A stretch of 64,000 nucleotides of DNA, from the NCBI RefSeq assembly GCF_016937655.1, contig NZ_JAFHKL010000001.1, positions 124,001 through 188,000 of the forward strand, given 5' to 3'. The notes under the pieces were generated by a model. It saw only the letters and a program-made list of their open reading frames with translations, was not told where the DNA came from and did not search any database. Positions 50,071 through 59,580 of the stretch are shown piece after piece. This stretch comes from Chromobacterium alkanivorans. Lineage in GTDB: Bacteria; Pseudomonadota; Gammaproteobacteria; Burkholderiales; Chromobacteriaceae. Positions within the stretch are counted from its first letter, which is position 1; every line of letters starts with the position of its first letter. The position numbers and the translations under genes were made by a program.

Positions 50071-51285
50071 TCAGCAGGCCGGCGCCTGGCGTTGCCAGGC
50101 GTGGCGGTAAATGTCGATGATTTGCTCGCGGCTGGCGTCGCGCGGATTGCCGGCGAGGCAGGCGTCGTCGAGCGCGGCGTCGGCCAGCGCGGCGAAGTGT
50201 TCGGGTTCGACGCCCGGCAAGCGCAGGCTGCCGGGCAGGCCGATGTCGATGATCAGCCGCGCCACCGCCGCGATCAGCCCGTCGGCGTCCAGGGTTTCGC
50301 CGCAGAGCGCGTGGGCCAGTTCGCGATAGCGGGGCGCGCACACCAGGCGGTTGAAGCGCAGCACCGAGGGCAGCAGCACCGCGTTGGCGACGCCGTGAGG
50401 AATGTGGTAGCGCGCGCCTATCTGGTGGGCCATCGCGTGCACCAGCCCCAGGCCGGCGTTGGAAAAGGCCATGCCGGCGAGGTAGGAGCCCAGCATCATG
50501 TCCTGGCGGGCGGCGAGCTGGTGTCCCTGGCCGACGGCGATGGGCAGCGCGCGGCCTATCAGGGTGATGGCGCGGTGCGCCAGCGCCTGGGTCAGCGGGT
50601 TGGCGCCGCGCGCCAGATAGGCCTCGATGGCGTGGGTCAGCGCGTCTATGCCGGTGGCCGCGGTCAACGGCGCGGGCACGGCCAGGGTCAGGCAGGCGTC
50701 CAGCACCGCCAGGTCCGGGAGCAGCGCCGCTTGCGCGATGGCCTGTTTGACGCCGCTGGCGCTGTCGGTGATCACCGTGATGTTGGTGGCTTCCGAGCCG
50801 GTGCCGGCGGTGGTGGGCGCCAGCAGCAGCGGCATCCGGCCGTTGGGCAGCGCGGCGGCGGCGGCCAGATCGGCCACCCGCATGCCGGGGTGGGCGGCCA
50901 GCGCGGCGATGGCCTTGGCGGTGTCCAGCACCGAACCGCCGCCGAAGGCGATGATGGCGTCGCAGGCCGCGGCGGCCAGCTGGCGCGCCGCCGCCTCCAC
51001 CGTGTCGCTGTCCGGTTCGCCGCCGGGGTAGCGGTAGGTTTCGGCGGCCACGCCGTGCCGCTGCAGCGAGCGGAACAGATTGTCGGCCAGCCCCTGTTCC
51101 AGCAGGAAGCCGTCGATGGCGATGAAGACGCGGCGATAGCCGCGTTCGGCCGCGGACTGGCCCAGCCGGGCGATGGCGCCGGCACCGATGAAGGTGGCCG
51201 GCGGCACCGCGAAGGTTTGCACCTCGCGGGCGTTGAACAGATCGATGGCGTGATAGAGCGCCTGGCCCAGATCAGCGGCTGGCAT
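50071..51285 (-). CDS. eutG: Iron-type alcohol dehydrogenase EutG
   Basis: 404-aa group III alcohol dehydrogenase that reduces acetaldehyde to ethanol, regenerating NAD+ inside the compartment. The NAD site FGGGSVLDTAKAIA and the metal-site region AHAMAHQIGARYHIPHG are visible. GTGSEATNITVITD is the family signature. An N-terminal helix (PAADLGQALYHAIDLFN) may serve for encapsulation. The start overlaps the eutJ end by 14 nt. Confidence 0.93.
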   Translation of the reverse strand: MPAADLGQALYHAIDLFNAREVQTFAVPPATFIGAGAIARLGQSAAERGYRRVFIAIDGFLLEQGLADNLFRSLQRHGVAAETYRYPGGEPDSDTVEAAARQLAAAACDAIIAFGGGSVLDTAKAIAALAAHPGMRVADLAAAAALPNGRMPLLLAPTTAGTGSEATNITVITDSASGVKQAIAQAALLPDLAVLDACLTLAVPAPLTAATGIDALTHAIEAYLARGANPLTQALAHRAITLIGRALPIAVGQGHQLAARQDMMLGSYLAGMAFSNAGLGLVHAMAHQIGARYHIPHGVANAVLLPSVLRFNRLVCAPRYRELAHALCGETLDADGLIAAVARLIIDIGLPGSLRLPGVEPEHFAALADAALDDACLAGNPRDASREQIIDIYRHAWQRQAPAC

Positions 51286-52123
51286 GGTTGGCTCCTTGCG
51301 CGGCCAGCGCGTGGTGGGCGATGGCGAGCGGGGTCAGGTAGAGGGGATGCTCGGGCAGGTGGACGCGGTGGGCGGGAAATTCGCGCCGGAACAGCTCGCG
51401 CACCCCCGGCAGCGAGCAGGAGCCGCCGGACAGATAGAGGTCGCCGTCGGGCAGGCGCGTCAGATGGCGGCGCACGATGTCGCACATCTTCTCGAACACC
51501 GGCCGCACCACCGGCCAGACCTCCGCGCCGCGCTCGCGCTTCAGGATCTCCGCCTCGGCCAGCGGCAGGCCGCTGTGGCCCGCCAGCGCCAGCGACACGT
51601 GATGACCGCCGGTGGCTTCGTCGGCGCTATGGCTGACCCGGCCGTTCTCGACGATGGCGATGCCGGTGGTGCCGCCGCCGATGTCCACCACGGCGGCGCG
51701 GCTGAGCCCCAGCAGCCCCACCACCGCCGAGGGTTCGTCGATGACGCCGCTGACTTCCAGCCCGGCCGCTTCCAGCACATTGACCGAGATGCGCGGGTCG
51801 GTGCCCGGCGGGTAGGAGGTGGCGGCGGCGGCGAAGCGATGTCCCAGCGCCTGCTCCAGCGCGTCCAGCTGGCGGCGGACGATGTCCACCGCGCCGAAGA
51901 AATTCCACACCACGCCGTCGCGCACCACATCGGCCCAATCCAGCCGCAGCGCCAGCGGTTCGCCGTCCGGCGCCATCGCCACCGACACCACGTCGCTGGT
52001 GCCCAGGTCTATGCCCAGGCGCATGCCGGCCACGGCCGCGCGGCGGGCCTCGCCGCGATGCAAGGCGCGCGCGGCGTTGAGCCGCTGCTGCAGCTGGTGG
52101 GGGGAGAGGGAAGGGGACGGCAT
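51272..52123 (-). CDS. eutJ: Hsp70/actin-like chaperone EutJ
   Basis: 283-aa protein of the MreB/DnaK fold, thought to assist EutBC or shell function; exact role is unknown. Motifs are LGIDLGTSDVVSVAMAPDG, VIDEPSAVVGLLG, AAVVDIGGGTTGIAIVENG and LYLSGGSCSLPGV. The ATG at 52123 begins MPSPSLSPHQLQQRL; the frame remains open upstream but that part is antisense shadow of eutE. 11 bp after eutE. Confidence 0.92.
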   Translation of the reverse strand: MPSPSLSPHQLQQRLNAARALHRGEARRAAVAGMRLGIDLGTSDVVSVAMAPDGEPLALRLDWADVVRDGVVWNFFGAVDIVRRQLDALEQALGHRFAAAATSYPPGTDPRISVNVLEAAGLEVSGVIDEPSAVVGLLGLSRAAVVDIGGGTTGIAIVENGRVSHSADEATGGHHVSLALAGHSGLPLAEAEILKRERGAEVWPVVRPVFEKMCDIVRRHLTRLPDGDLYLSGGSCSLPGVRELFRREFPAHRVHLPEHPLYLTPLAIAHHALAAQGANHASR

Positions 52124-52134
52124 GGCGCGGCTCC

Positions 52135-53556
52135 TCACACGATGCGGAAGCGGTTGACCAGCACGCAGCGGCGCAGACGCACGAAGCTGCGGGCCGAGGT
52201 GACGCCTTCGCCGGTGGGGGTGGAGATGGTCATCGTGGTCCAGCCCTCGCCGCCGAAGCCCAGGCCGGCCAGGCAGGGGCCGTTCTTGACGAAGATGCTG
52301 GTGTTGATGGCGTTGGCCATCCGGTCCAGATTGTCCAGATTGCGCGAGTGCATGGCCGCGGTGTGGCGGCAGCCGCCTTCCAGCCGCACCGCCAGGTCTA
52401 TGGCCTGGTCCGCGTTGGCGACGCGCAGCACCGGCAAGAGCGGCATCATCAGCTCGGTGACCGCGAACGGATGATCTGCCGGCGTTTCCACGAACAGCAG
52501 GCGGGTGTTGTCCGGCACTTGCAGGCCGATGGCGGCGGCGATCTTCGCCGCGTCGCGGCCCACCCAGTCGCGGCTGACCGCGCCGCGGCCATGCTCGTCC
52601 ACCTTGGTGAGCAGGATGGGCAACAGTTGGGCGGCTTCGTCGGCGGTCAGCTCCACCGCGCGGTGTTTTTCCATCTCCACCTTCAAGTCGTCGCAGATCG
52701 CGTCCACCGCGATCAGCGCCTTCTCGTCGGCGCAGATGATGTTGTTGTCGAAGGAGGCGCCCCAGACGATGTCGCGCGCGGCGCGGGCGATGTCGGCGGT
52801 CTCGTCCACCACCACCGGCGGATTGCCGGCGCCGGCGGCGATCAGCCGCTTGTCGGTGACCTTGCGCGCGGCGTCCACCACCGCTTCGCCGCCGGTGACC
52901 ACCAGCAAATGGATGCCGGGGTAGCGGAACAGGCGCTGCGCGGTTTCGATGTCGGGCTTGGCCACCGTGGTCAGCAGATCGGCCGGGCCGCCGGCGGCGA
53001 CGATGGCCTGGTTCAGCAGCGTGATCGCGCGTTGCGAGGTCTTTCTGGCCGCCGGATGCGGCGCGAACACCACGCTGTTGCCGGCGGCTATCATGCTGAT
53101 GGCGTTGTTGATGACGGTGGCCGCCGGATTGGTGGACGGGGTCACCGAGGCGATCACGCCCCAGGCCGCGTTTTCTATCAGCGTCAGGCCCCGGTCGCCG
53201 GTCAGCACCTGCGCTTGCAGGCATTCGACGCCGGGGGTGTGCCGCGCCTGCGCCAGGTTCTTGGCGATCTTGTCGTCCACCCGGCCCATGCCGGTTTCGG
53301 CGACGGCCAGCTCGGCCAGCTCGCGGGCGTGGGCCTCGCCCGCCGCGCGGATGGCGGCGATGACGCGTTCGCGCAGCGCCACGCTGGCCAGCGCCGTCTG
53401 CGCTTGCTTCGCCGCCGCCACCGCCTGGTCCAACTCGGCGAAAACGCCGGCCGGCAGCGCGCTTTCGGCCGCCGCGCCGTTTGCCGGCGCCGCTTGTCCG
53501 ATCGACGCCAGCACCGCCTTCACCACTTGTTCGATATCGCTTGCCTTGAGTTCCAC
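52135..53556 (-). CDS. eutE: CoA-acylating acetaldehyde dehydrogenase EutE
   Basis: 473-aa enzyme converting acetaldehyde, CoA and NAD+ to acetyl-CoA. The N-terminal helix ELKASDIEQVVKAVLASIG plus an Ala-rich linker is a classic encapsulation peptide. The NAD fold (VTPSTNPAATVINNAIS) and catalytic-Cys loop SFDNNIICADEKALI are clear, as is MHSRNLDNLDRMANAINTSIFVKNGP. Sits between eutN and eutJ as in Salmonella. Confidence 0.96.
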   Translation of the reverse strand: MELKASDIEQVVKAVLASIGQAAPANGAAAESALPAGVFAELDQAVAAAKQAQTALASVALRERVIAAIRAAGEAHARELAELAVAETGMGRVDDKIAKNLAQARHTPGVECLQAQVLTGDRGLTLIENAAWGVIASVTPSTNPAATVINNAISMIAAGNSVVFAPHPAARKTSQRAITLLNQAIVAAGGPADLLTTVAKPDIETAQRLFRYPGIHLLVVTGGEAVVDAARKVTDKRLIAAGAGNPPVVVDETADIARAARDIVWGASFDNNIICADEKALIAVDAICDDLKVEMEKHRAVELTADEAAQLLPILLTKVDEHGRGAVSRDWVGRDAAKIAAAIGLQVPDNTRLLFVETPADHPFAVTELMMPLLPVLRVANADQAIDLAVRLEGGCRHTAAMHSRNLDNLDRMANAINTSIFVKNGPCLAGLGFGGEGWTTMTISTPTGEGVTSARSFVRLRRCVLVNRFRIV

Positions 53557-53605
53557 AACCCACTCCTTCTGAAACTGGAATTGCCAAGTGCTCCGGCGCG
53601 CCGGA

Positions 53606-53890
53606 TCACTTGTGGAAAACCACCCGTTGCCGGCGCACCACCTCGTCGACGATGCCGACCACGGCCAGGTCCACCGGCGTGTCCTCGTCCTGCATCCGCC
53701 GCGCCGAGCTGCCGGCCACCAGCAGCACCCATTCGCCGTCGCCGGCGCCCAGGCTGTCGGCCGCCACCTGGGCGTCGCCGCTGGGCTGGCCGTCCGCCGT
53801 CAGCATCTCCACCAGCAGCAGGCGGTCTTTCTGCAAGCCGCCGTGCTTGACGGTGGACACCACTTGTCCCACCACGATGCCCAATTTCAT
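53606..53890 (-). CDS. eutN: Microcompartment vertex protein EutN
   Basis: 94-aa BMC-P (CcmL/EutN family) pentameric vertex protein that closes the polyhedral shell. The start MKLGIVVGQVVSTVKHGGL and the C-terminal VDLAVVGIVDEVVRRQRVVF are characteristic. Upstream, the 131-bp gap to eutM contains a CCCGCC/GGCGGG hairpin (53908-53923), and possibly a second, that may affect mRNA processing or stability. Confidence 0.94.
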   Translation of the reverse strand: MKLGIVVGQVVSTVKHGGLQKDRLLLVEMLTADGQPSGDAQVAADSLGAGDGEWVLLVAGSSARRMQDEDTPVDLAVVGIVDEVVRRQRVVFHK

Positions 53891-54021
53891 GTGTCTGGCT
53901 CCCGTGTCCCGCCTGGCGGCGGGCAAAACCTCCCCCTGTCGCGCGCGGGCGACATGCGGTTTGCGGGGGGAGAAGCGGCCGGTCGGCTTGGCGTCAGCCG
54001 CCGGCCAGGATCAGCTGATGC

Positions 54022-54315
54022 TCAGTCCAGGTTCTTGTCGGCCGACATCTTGATCGGAAACACTTCTTCCAGATCGGCGTGCGGGCGCGGGATCACATGC
54101 ACTGACACCAGTTCGCCGATGCGCTGCGCGGCGGCCGCGCCGGCGTCGGTGGCGGCTTTGCAGGCGGCCACGTCGCCGCGCACCATCGCGGTCACCAGGC
54201 CGCCGCCGATCTGCTTGACGCCGACCAGCTTGACCCGGGCCGCCTTGACCATGGCGTCCGACGCTTCGATCAGGGCCACCATGCCGCGGGTTTCAATCAT
54301 GCCAAGAGCTTCCAT
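54022..54315 (-). CDS. eutM: Major hexameric shell protein EutM
   Basis: 97-aa BMC-H protein, nearly identical in pattern to Salmonella Eut[49 protein letters not shown] is followed by [38 protein letters not shown]. It tiles the shell facets. The ATG at 54315 has AAGGAG 7 nt upstream and is preferred over one 6 bp earlier. Confidence 0.96.
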   Translation of the reverse strand: MEALGMIETRGMVALIEASDAMVKAARVKLVGVKQIGGGLVTAMVRGDVAACKAATDAGAAAAQRIGELVSVHVIPRPHADLEEVFPIKMSADKNLD

Positions 54316-54365
54316 TTGCACACTCCTTGAGGGGTTGGGGGTTCAACACGAATATCTGTCTATCT

Positions 54366-55514
54366 CTAACGGGAACGCGGAGCGTTCTCGGCTTGCCTGC
54401 CCCGGCTCGCCTGCTCTAAGGCGAGGCTCCCTTGCCGGGCAAGGGCGGGGGCGTTCCATGCCGGGGCCGCGCCATGAAGCGCGCTGTCGGCGGCCGTGAG
54501 GCGCGCGGCGCGCCGGCCCCGGATCTCCTCCGCGCCGCTGGCGCGGCTCATCTTCATCGCCAGCAGGCTGACGTTGACCATGTCTTCCACGCTGCAGCCG
54601 CGCGACAAATCGTGCAGCGGGCGGGCCAGGCCCTGCACCATCGGGCCCAGCGCCTGGTAGCCGGCCAGCCGCTGCGCGATCTTGTAGCCGATGTTGCCGG
54701 CCTCCAGCGACGGGAAGACCAGCACATTGGCGCGCCCGGCCAGCGGGCTGTCCGGCGCCTTGCCGGCGGCCACGTCCGGCACCATCGCCGCATCGAATTG
54801 CAGCTCGCCGTCCAGGATCAGCTCCGGCCTGCGTCCGCGCGCCAGCGCGACGGCGGCGCGCACTTTTTCCGCGTCAGGGTGGCGGGCGCTGCCGTGGCTG
54901 GAAAAGGACAGCATGGCCACGCGCGGTTCCCGGCCGGTGACCTGGCGGTAACTGTCCGCGCTGGCCAGCGCGATGTCGGCCAGCTGTTCGGCCGTGGGCT
55001 GCGGCACCACGCCGCAGTCGGCGAAGCCCAGCGGCTCGTCGCCGTCTGCCGGCAGCATGAAAAAGATGGACGACACCGTGCGGTTGCCGGGCGCGAGGCC
55101 TATCACCTTGAGCGCGGCGCGCAGCACGTCCGAGGTGGAGGAGTGATTGCCGGCGATGCACAGGTCGGCGTCGCCGGCCGCCAGCATGGCCGCGCCAAAC
55201 CACAGCGGCCGCCGCAGCGAGGCGAGCAGCGCGTCCGCGCCTTCCTTGGGCTGGCGCGCGGCCAGCGCCGCCTGGTAGGCGGGCAAGCGCGGCGAGACCG
55301 CCGGATCGTGGACGGCGAAGCCGGTGAGCGGCAGGCCGTGAAGGTGGCAAAAATGGCGTAGCTCGAAAGGATTGGCCAGCAGGATGGGCCGCGCCAGGCC
55401 GGCCAGCGCCAACTGGTGCGCGGCGCGCACGCAGCGCGGGTCCAGGCTGTCGGGGAACACGATGCGGGCCGGACGCTCGCGCGCGTCGAGGCGGCATTGA
55501 TGGATCAAGCTCAT
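54366..55514 (-). CDS. eutD: Phosphotransacetylase EutD with C-terminal extension
   Basis: 382-aa phosphate acetyltransferase that turns acetyl-CoA into acetyl phosphate and recycles CoA inside the compartment. Motifs are [61 protein letters not shown] and [22 protein letters not shown]. The family core ends near [15 protein letters not shown]. About 50 further residues (Ala/Arg-rich) extend past the usual end of about 338 aa. The start overlaps the eutT stop (ATGA). Confidence 0.94.
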   Translation of the reverse strand: MSLIHQCRLDARERPARIVFPDSLDPRCVRAAHQLALAGLARPILLANPFELRHFCHLHGLPLTGFAVHDPAVSPRLPAYQAALAARQPKEGADALLASLRRPLWFGAAMLAAGDADLCIAGNHSSTSDVLRAALKVIGLAPGNRTVSSIFFMLPADGDEPLGFADCGVVPQPTAEQLADIALASADSYRQVTGREPRVAMLSFSSHGSARHPDAEKVRAAVALARGRRPELILDGELQFDAAMVPDVAAGKAPDSPLAGRANVLVFPSLEAGNIGYKIAQRLAGYQALGPMVQGLARPLHDLSRGCSVEDMVNVSLLAMKMSRASGAEEIRGRRAARLTAADSALHGAAPAWNAPALARQGSLALEQASRGRQAENAPRSR

Positions 55515-56323
55515 CGCGTTTCTCCCAGCCTGGGCAGCGGCTGGCCGCACTTGGCCAGCAAGGCCAGCAGCATCAGCACGTACACCGCGCTGCTCAGCCG
55601 GTTGAGCCCCTGCAAAATGTCCGGCCTGCTCAGTTGGAAGTCCGCGCCCAGGTACAGGCCGGCGGCCATGGTTTCGCACTCGCGTATCGCGGCGCGCAGC
55701 AGATTGAGCCGCGCCACTTCCGCGCCGTGCTCGACGGCGGGCACGATGTGGTCGTGGCCGAGCAGGGCCAGCGGCCGGTGCGACAGCGCGTGCAGGCGCG
55801 CCTCGTCGGCCTCGCCCATGGCGATGGGCGGCATGGGCTCGCCGCTGACTTCGGCGCGCAAGGCGTTGCCCAGCGCCGAGCGGATGTCGGCCAGGCAGCG
55901 CGCCAGCGCCGCGGGCGCCTGGCGCTCTTCCCATTCGGCCTGCAGCCACACCGCCTGGGCGATGGCGCTGTCCAGCTTGCCGCGCAGGGCGATGCGCGGA
56001 TGGTTCTTGGGCACTAGGGTGTTGGCGTCCAGATGGGTCAGCGCCTCGGTCTTGCGCGCCACCGGCTGGCGGCACAGCAGGCAGCGGCATTCAGGCCGTT
56101 GTTCCTTGTTGCCGGTCAGCGCGTGCACCGCATGGCGTTCGCCGTCGGCGCCGGCGTCGAAGACGCTGCCTTGCGGGTCCAGATAACGGACGACGACCGC
56201 GCGGCTTTTCAGCAGCTCCTCGGCCGACGGCGTCAGCCTGGCGTCGCGCGGCAGGTGGATCTCGGTGTGCCGGGCCAGCGAGTAGCGGGAGCGCAGCCAG
56301 TCTTCGGTGATGAAATTGCCCAT
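55511..56323 (-). CDS. eutT: Cobalamin adenosyltransferase EutT
   Basis: 270-aa enzyme that makes adenosylcobalamin, the cofactor of EutBC, from cob(I)alamin and ATP. The N-terminal [31 protein letters not shown] is family-typical. A metal-binding motif His-x11-Cys-x-Cys-x2-Cys ([18 protein letters not shown]) is present. The C-terminal four-helix part contains [22 protein letters not shown]. The pduS gene in the same operon could supply the reduced cobalamin it needs. Confidence 0.93.
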   Translation of the reverse strand: MGNFITEDWLRSRYSLARHTEIHLPRDARLTPSAEELLKSRAVVVRYLDPQGSVFDAGADGERHAVHALTGNKEQRPECRCLLCRQPVARKTEALTHLDANTLVPKNHPRIALRGKLDSAIAQAVWLQAEWEERQAPAALARCLADIRSALGNALRAEVSGEPMPPIAMGEADEARLHALSHRPLALLGHDHIVPAVEHGAEVARLNLLRAAIRECETMAAGLYLGADFQLSRPDILQGLNRLSSAVYVLMLLALLAKCGQPLPRLGETR

Positions 56324-56330
56324 AACGGCC

Positions 56331-57017
56331 TCAGCAGCTTTGCCAGTTGGCCGGATAGGCCACGTACAGGAAACGGACCCGGCTCGGGGTGCCGAACTCG
56401 ATGCTGGAGCCCTTGGGAATGAATACCACGTCGCCGGCCTTGGCCACCGTGGTCTGCTCGCCGCGGCGGATGTGGAGTTCGCCTTCCAGCACCAGGTCCA
56501 CCTCGTCGTAATTGAGCGTCCACGGGAAGAAGGCCTGCTCCCACTGCATGAAGCCGGCGGCCATCGAGCTGCCGTCCGCGGCAGTGATCACGTCGGCGAT
56601 GCCCACCTGCTGGCCGGGGCCGGCGCCGTCGAATACGCCCATGCGCACATCCTGGGCGCGGACGCATTTGATGGCGGGCCCGCTGTCGGCCGCGCCCTGA
56701 AGCTCGGCGGCGGCCTTGCGCACCAGTTGCTCCACCAGCTCGGGCGCCACCGAGCCCGGCGGCAGCCGCGACAAGACCTGGGCGCGGATTTCGGCCAGCG
56801 CGTCGGCCTCGCTCGCCGGCGCTGCCGGGGTTTCGGCGGCCGGCGCGGGGCTTGCGGTCGGCGCGGCGTCGCCGCCCTCGCTCAGGGCCAGGCCCAGGCG
56901 TTCCGCCACCACCCGCGCTTCCGGGGTGACGATGTGTTCGCGCGGACTGACGCAAAGCGCGTGTTCTCCGGCGGCATGGGCCGCGCGCACGGTTTCGGCA
57001 CTGATCAGCTTTTTCAT
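56331..57017 (-). CDS. eutQ: Cupin-fold acetate kinase-like protein EutQ
   Basis: 228-aa protein. A variable Ala/Pro linker lies at about 50-70. A C-terminal cupin domain (about 115-225) contains SSMAAGFMQWEQAFFPWTLNYDEVDLVLEGELHIRRGEQT and GDVVFIPKGSSIEFG. Salmonella EutQ has reported acetate kinase activity and helps shell assembly. Here it lies between eutP and eutT, each gap under 15 bp. Confidence 0.93.
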   Translation of the reverse strand: MKKLISAETVRAAHAAGEHALCVSPREHIVTPEARVVAERLGLALSEGGDAAPTASPAPAAETPAAPASEADALAEIRAQVLSRLPPGSVAPELVEQLVRKAAAELQGAADSGPAIKCVRAQDVRMGVFDGAGPGQQVGIADVITAADGSSMAAGFMQWEQAFFPWTLNYDEVDLVLEGELHIRRGEQTTVAKAGDVVFIPKGSSIEFGTPSRVRFLYVAYPANWQSC

Positions 57018-57030
57018 CTTGCTACTCGCC

Positions 57031-57507
57031 TCATGCTGTTTGCCGCGACGAGGCGGCGGATTCAGGATTCAGCCCCAGCCGGGCCTTGAGTTCGGCCACG
57101 CTGTCCGGCCGCAGGCCGCACACGCGCAGGATGTCGCCGCCAAAGCCGCGTTCGCGCAGCATGGCCTCCACCGCGTCGGGCCGGGCGTCGGGCAGATCGG
57201 TCTTGCTGATCACCACCGCCACGCGCCGGTGGCCATGCACGTCCAGCAGGCCGGGCGGCAGCCGGCATTCCAGATCGTTGGCGGGGTGAACGTAGATCAG
57301 CAGTTCGCACTCGGCGGTGCTGTTGATCAGCGCGTGGAACAGCCGCGGATGGCTGAAGAATTCGCCCGGGGTGTCGATGCAGCCTTGCGCGTCGTATTCC
57401 AGCGCCTGGGTTTTGCGCACCGCGCCGCCGCCGCCCAGGGCGTGGAACAGCGTGGATTTGCCGGCCTCGACCGGTCCCAGCAGCGCGTATCGGATGGGGG
57501 GATGCAT
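57031..57507 (-). CDS. eutP: P-loop acetate kinase / GTPase-like EutP
   Basis: 158-aa small P-loop NTPase. The start MHPPIRYALLGPVEAGKSTLFHAL places the Walker A GPVEAGKST at the N-terminus as in the EutP/PduV family. IDTPGEFFSHPRLFHALI and VVISKTDLPDA resemble switch and base-recognition loops. Some family members have acetate kinase activity. An in-frame ATG 30 bp upstream lies within the end of eutS and is less likely. Confidence 0.92.
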   Translation of the reverse strand: MHPPIRYALLGPVEAGKSTLFHALGGGGAVRKTQALEYDAQGCIDTPGEFFSHPRLFHALINSTAECELLIYVHPANDLECRLPPGLLDVHGHRRVAVVISKTDLPDARPDAVEAMLRERGFGGDILRVCGLRPDSVAELKARLGLNPESAASSRQTA

Positions 57508-57515
57508 GGCGGACC

Positions 57516-57851
57516 TCAGGAACGCGTCAGTTGGCACACGGCATAGCCCAGCAGCCGTTGCAGGCCGGCTATGGTCTGGTGCAGCGCTTCCTCCACCGCG
57601 CCGCAGCTGCCGGTAATCACCAGCGCGCCGGAAAAGCGGTCCAGGAAGCCGATTTCGATGGCGGCGGCCTTGCAGGCCAGATCGCCGGCTATCATCGCGG
57701 TTTCGCCGGGCGTCAGCGTCATGATGCCGATGGCCTCGGCCTGAGCCACGCCGATCTTGCGCGACAGCTCTTCGGTGGGATGGGAGATCAGATGCGCCAG
57801 CGTCACCTGCTTGCCGGGCACGAACTCCTGAATGATGCGTTCCTTTTCCAT
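57516..57851 (-). CDS. eutS: Hexameric shell protein EutS
   Basis: 111-aa circularly permuted BMC-H protein that forms bent hexamers at shell edges. The EutS/PduU pattern is clear: [27 protein letters not shown], then [51 protein letters not shown]. Its N-terminal part can act as a targeting signal in relatives. First gene of the eut operon. The 257-bp region upstream would hold the promoter; it includes a CAAACGTTTG palindrome at 57952-57961. Confidence 0.95.
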   Translation of the reverse strand: MEKERIIQEFVPGKQVTLAHLISHPTEELSRKIGVAQAEAIGIMTLTPGETAMIAGDLACKAAAIEIGFLDRFSGALVITGSCGAVEEALHQTIAGLQRLLGYAVCQLTRS

Positions 57852-58064
57852 AACGTCACCATGGTTTTTCGGGTTGAGACGATGCTAGTCCAGACTGATC
57901 GATGGGCAGTATCAAAAATCGGAAAATCTTGAGGGGGGGCGGGCTTGGGTCAAACGTTTGGCGAGCCAGCGTGGAAAAGGGCATGGAGAAAGCCCTACGG
58001 CTCCGGCGCCGGAACGCTAGGCGAGGGGAAGCGACTGCGAGGGGGAATGCTGCTACGAATTCGG

Positions 58065-58097
58065 ATCGGAGCCGCGCGACAAAGGCGCGGCTCCGAT
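58065..58097 (-). terminator. Strong hairpin after the ArcD-like permease gene
   Basis: Perfect 12-bp stem ATCGGAGCCGCG / CGCGGCTCCGAT with a 9-nt loop, 11 bp past the permease stop on the minus strand. No T-run follows, so it may be a stability hairpin or a factor-dependent terminator rather than an intrinsic one. Confidence 0.55.
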
Positions 58098-58108
58098 GAG
58101 CGGATGAG

Positions 58109-59518
58109 CTACCCCGCCGCCAGCGACCAGACGGCCAGCCCACCCAGCGCTGCCACGCCGGCGGCGAGGGCGGCGTCCAACCTGCTGGAAAACGCAGGCA
58201 GCCCGCGTTCGCGCCGCGCGCGCAGGTAGAACGGCAGGCCCAGCGCGTAGAGAATCATCGACAGCAGCAGGAATTTCATCCCGCCGGCGTAGATCAGCCA
58301 GGCGCCGTAGACCGTGCCCAGCAGCGTCAGCGCCAGCAGGCCGGCCTGTTTCGCCGGCGCGGAGCAGGCTAGCTTCAGGCTGAACGCCGCGCACAGCAGA
58401 TAGGGGATCAGCGCCATCGCGGACGCCAGCTGGATCAGCAGATTGTAGCCGGCGTTGTTCAGGTGGTTGATGATCAGGAACAGCGAGATCAGCCCATTGG
58501 TCAGCCACAGCGCGTTGGCGGGCGCGCCCCTGGCGTTGAGTTTGCCGAAGCAGGCGGGTGCGGTGTGGCCTTCGCCGCGGGCGGCCAGGTAGAGCATTTC
58601 GGACGAAATCAGCGTCCAGGCCAGCAAGGCGCCGGCCACCGACAGGATCAGCCCGATATTGATCAGCGCGCCGCCCCACGGTCCCACCGCCTTTTCCAGC
58701 ACCGCCGCCATCGACGGGTTCTTCATCGCCGCCAGTTCCGCCTGCGGCAACACCCCCAGCGACAGCACCGACACGCAGACCAGCAGCAGCATGGTGATGC
58801 CGAAGCCCAGCACCGTGGCCAGGCTGACCGTGCGCATGCTCTTGGCGCGGCTGGCGTAGACCGTCGCGCATTCAATGCCCAGGAACACCCACACGGTGTA
58901 CAGCATGGTGTTCTTCACTTGCTGGCCGACGCCGCCCAGCGAGGCGCCGCCCCAGAAATCCAGGCGGAAGGTCTGGACCTTGAACGCCAGCGCCACGCAC
59001 AGCACGAACAGGACGATGGGCACGATCTTGGCGATGGTGACGATCACATTGAGCAGGCTGGCGGATTGCACGCCGCGCAGCACGAAGCCGTGCAGCGTCC
59101 ACAGCAACAGCAGGCCGCACAGCAGCGCCGGCAGCGTGCTGCCGTCGCCGAAGAAGCCCAGCGCCCGGAACGAGCCCAGCGCGCTGAACATCACCACCAG
59201 ATAACCGACGTTGCCCACCCATACCGAGATCCAGTAGCCCCAGGCGGCGTTGAAGCCCAGGTAGTCGCCAAAGCCGTTGCGGGCGTAGCCGTAGACCCCG
59301 TCGCCGATGTCCGGCCGGTTGATGGACAGCCATTGGAAAATGCGCGTCAGCGCCAGCATGCCGACGAAGGTGATGACCCAGGCGATCAGGATGGCCCCGG
59401 CGCCGGCGCCCTCCGCCATGTTTTGCGGCAAGCTGAAGATGCCGCTGCCGACGATGGCCCCCACCACCAGCGCGGTGAGCGGCACCACCCCCAGTTTCTT
59501 GTCTGCGGCTTGTGTCAT
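58109..59518 (-). CDS. APC-family basic amino acid permease/antiporter (ArcD-like)
   Basis: 469-aa protein with about 12-13 membrane helices. The APC N-terminus VVPLTALVVGAIVGSGIFSLPQNMA and WVFLGIECATVYASRAK resemble arginine/ornithine antiporters (ArcD/YdgI). It lies 62 bp after the dimethylarginine hydrolase gene, so methylarginine uptake, or exchange for citrulline or ornithine, is a sensible prediction. A similar permease accompanies ddaH in Pseudomonas aeruginosa. Confidence 0.87.
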   Translation of the reverse strand: MTQAADKKLGVVPLTALVVGAIVGSGIFSLPQNMAEGAGAGAILIAWVITFVGMLALTRIFQWLSINRPDIGDGVYGYARNGFGDYLGFNAAWGYWISVWVGNVGYLVVMFSALGSFRALGFFGDGSTLPALLCGLLLLWTLHGFVLRGVQSASLLNVIVTIAKIVPIVLFVLCVALAFKVQTFRLDFWGGASLGGVGQQVKNTMLYTVWVFLGIECATVYASRAKSMRTVSLATVLGFGITMLLLVCVSVLSLGVLPQAELAAMKNPSMAAVLEKAVGPWGGALINIGLILSVAGALLAWTLISSEMLYLAARGEGHTAPACFGKLNARGAPANALWLTNGLISLFLIINHLNNAGYNLLIQLASAMALIPYLLCAAFSLKLACSAPAKQAGLLALTLLGTVYGAWLIYAGGMKFLLLSMILYALGLPFYLRARRERGLPAFSSRLDAALAAGVAALGGLAVWSLAAG

Positions 59519-59580
59519 CCTTGTTCTCCTCCGGGGACGGGGCGCGCGGACGCGCCCCGGGTTTCACGCGTTCAATGCCT

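Noticed and set aside
48790-51636. 948-aa plus-strand open frame across eutH/eutG/eutJ
   Set aside because: Lies opposite three clearly identified eut genes; its translation is His/Gln/Gly-rich low complexity with no family resemblance.
57952-57961. CAAACGTTTG palindrome as a specific eut operator
   Set aside because: A single 10-bp palindrome without a second copy or known match is too weak to call.
57852-58064. Cobalamin riboswitch upstream of eutS
   Set aside because: No B12-box-like sequence or suitable helices were recognised. Regulation by EutR (B12 plus ethanolamine) is the simpler expectation.
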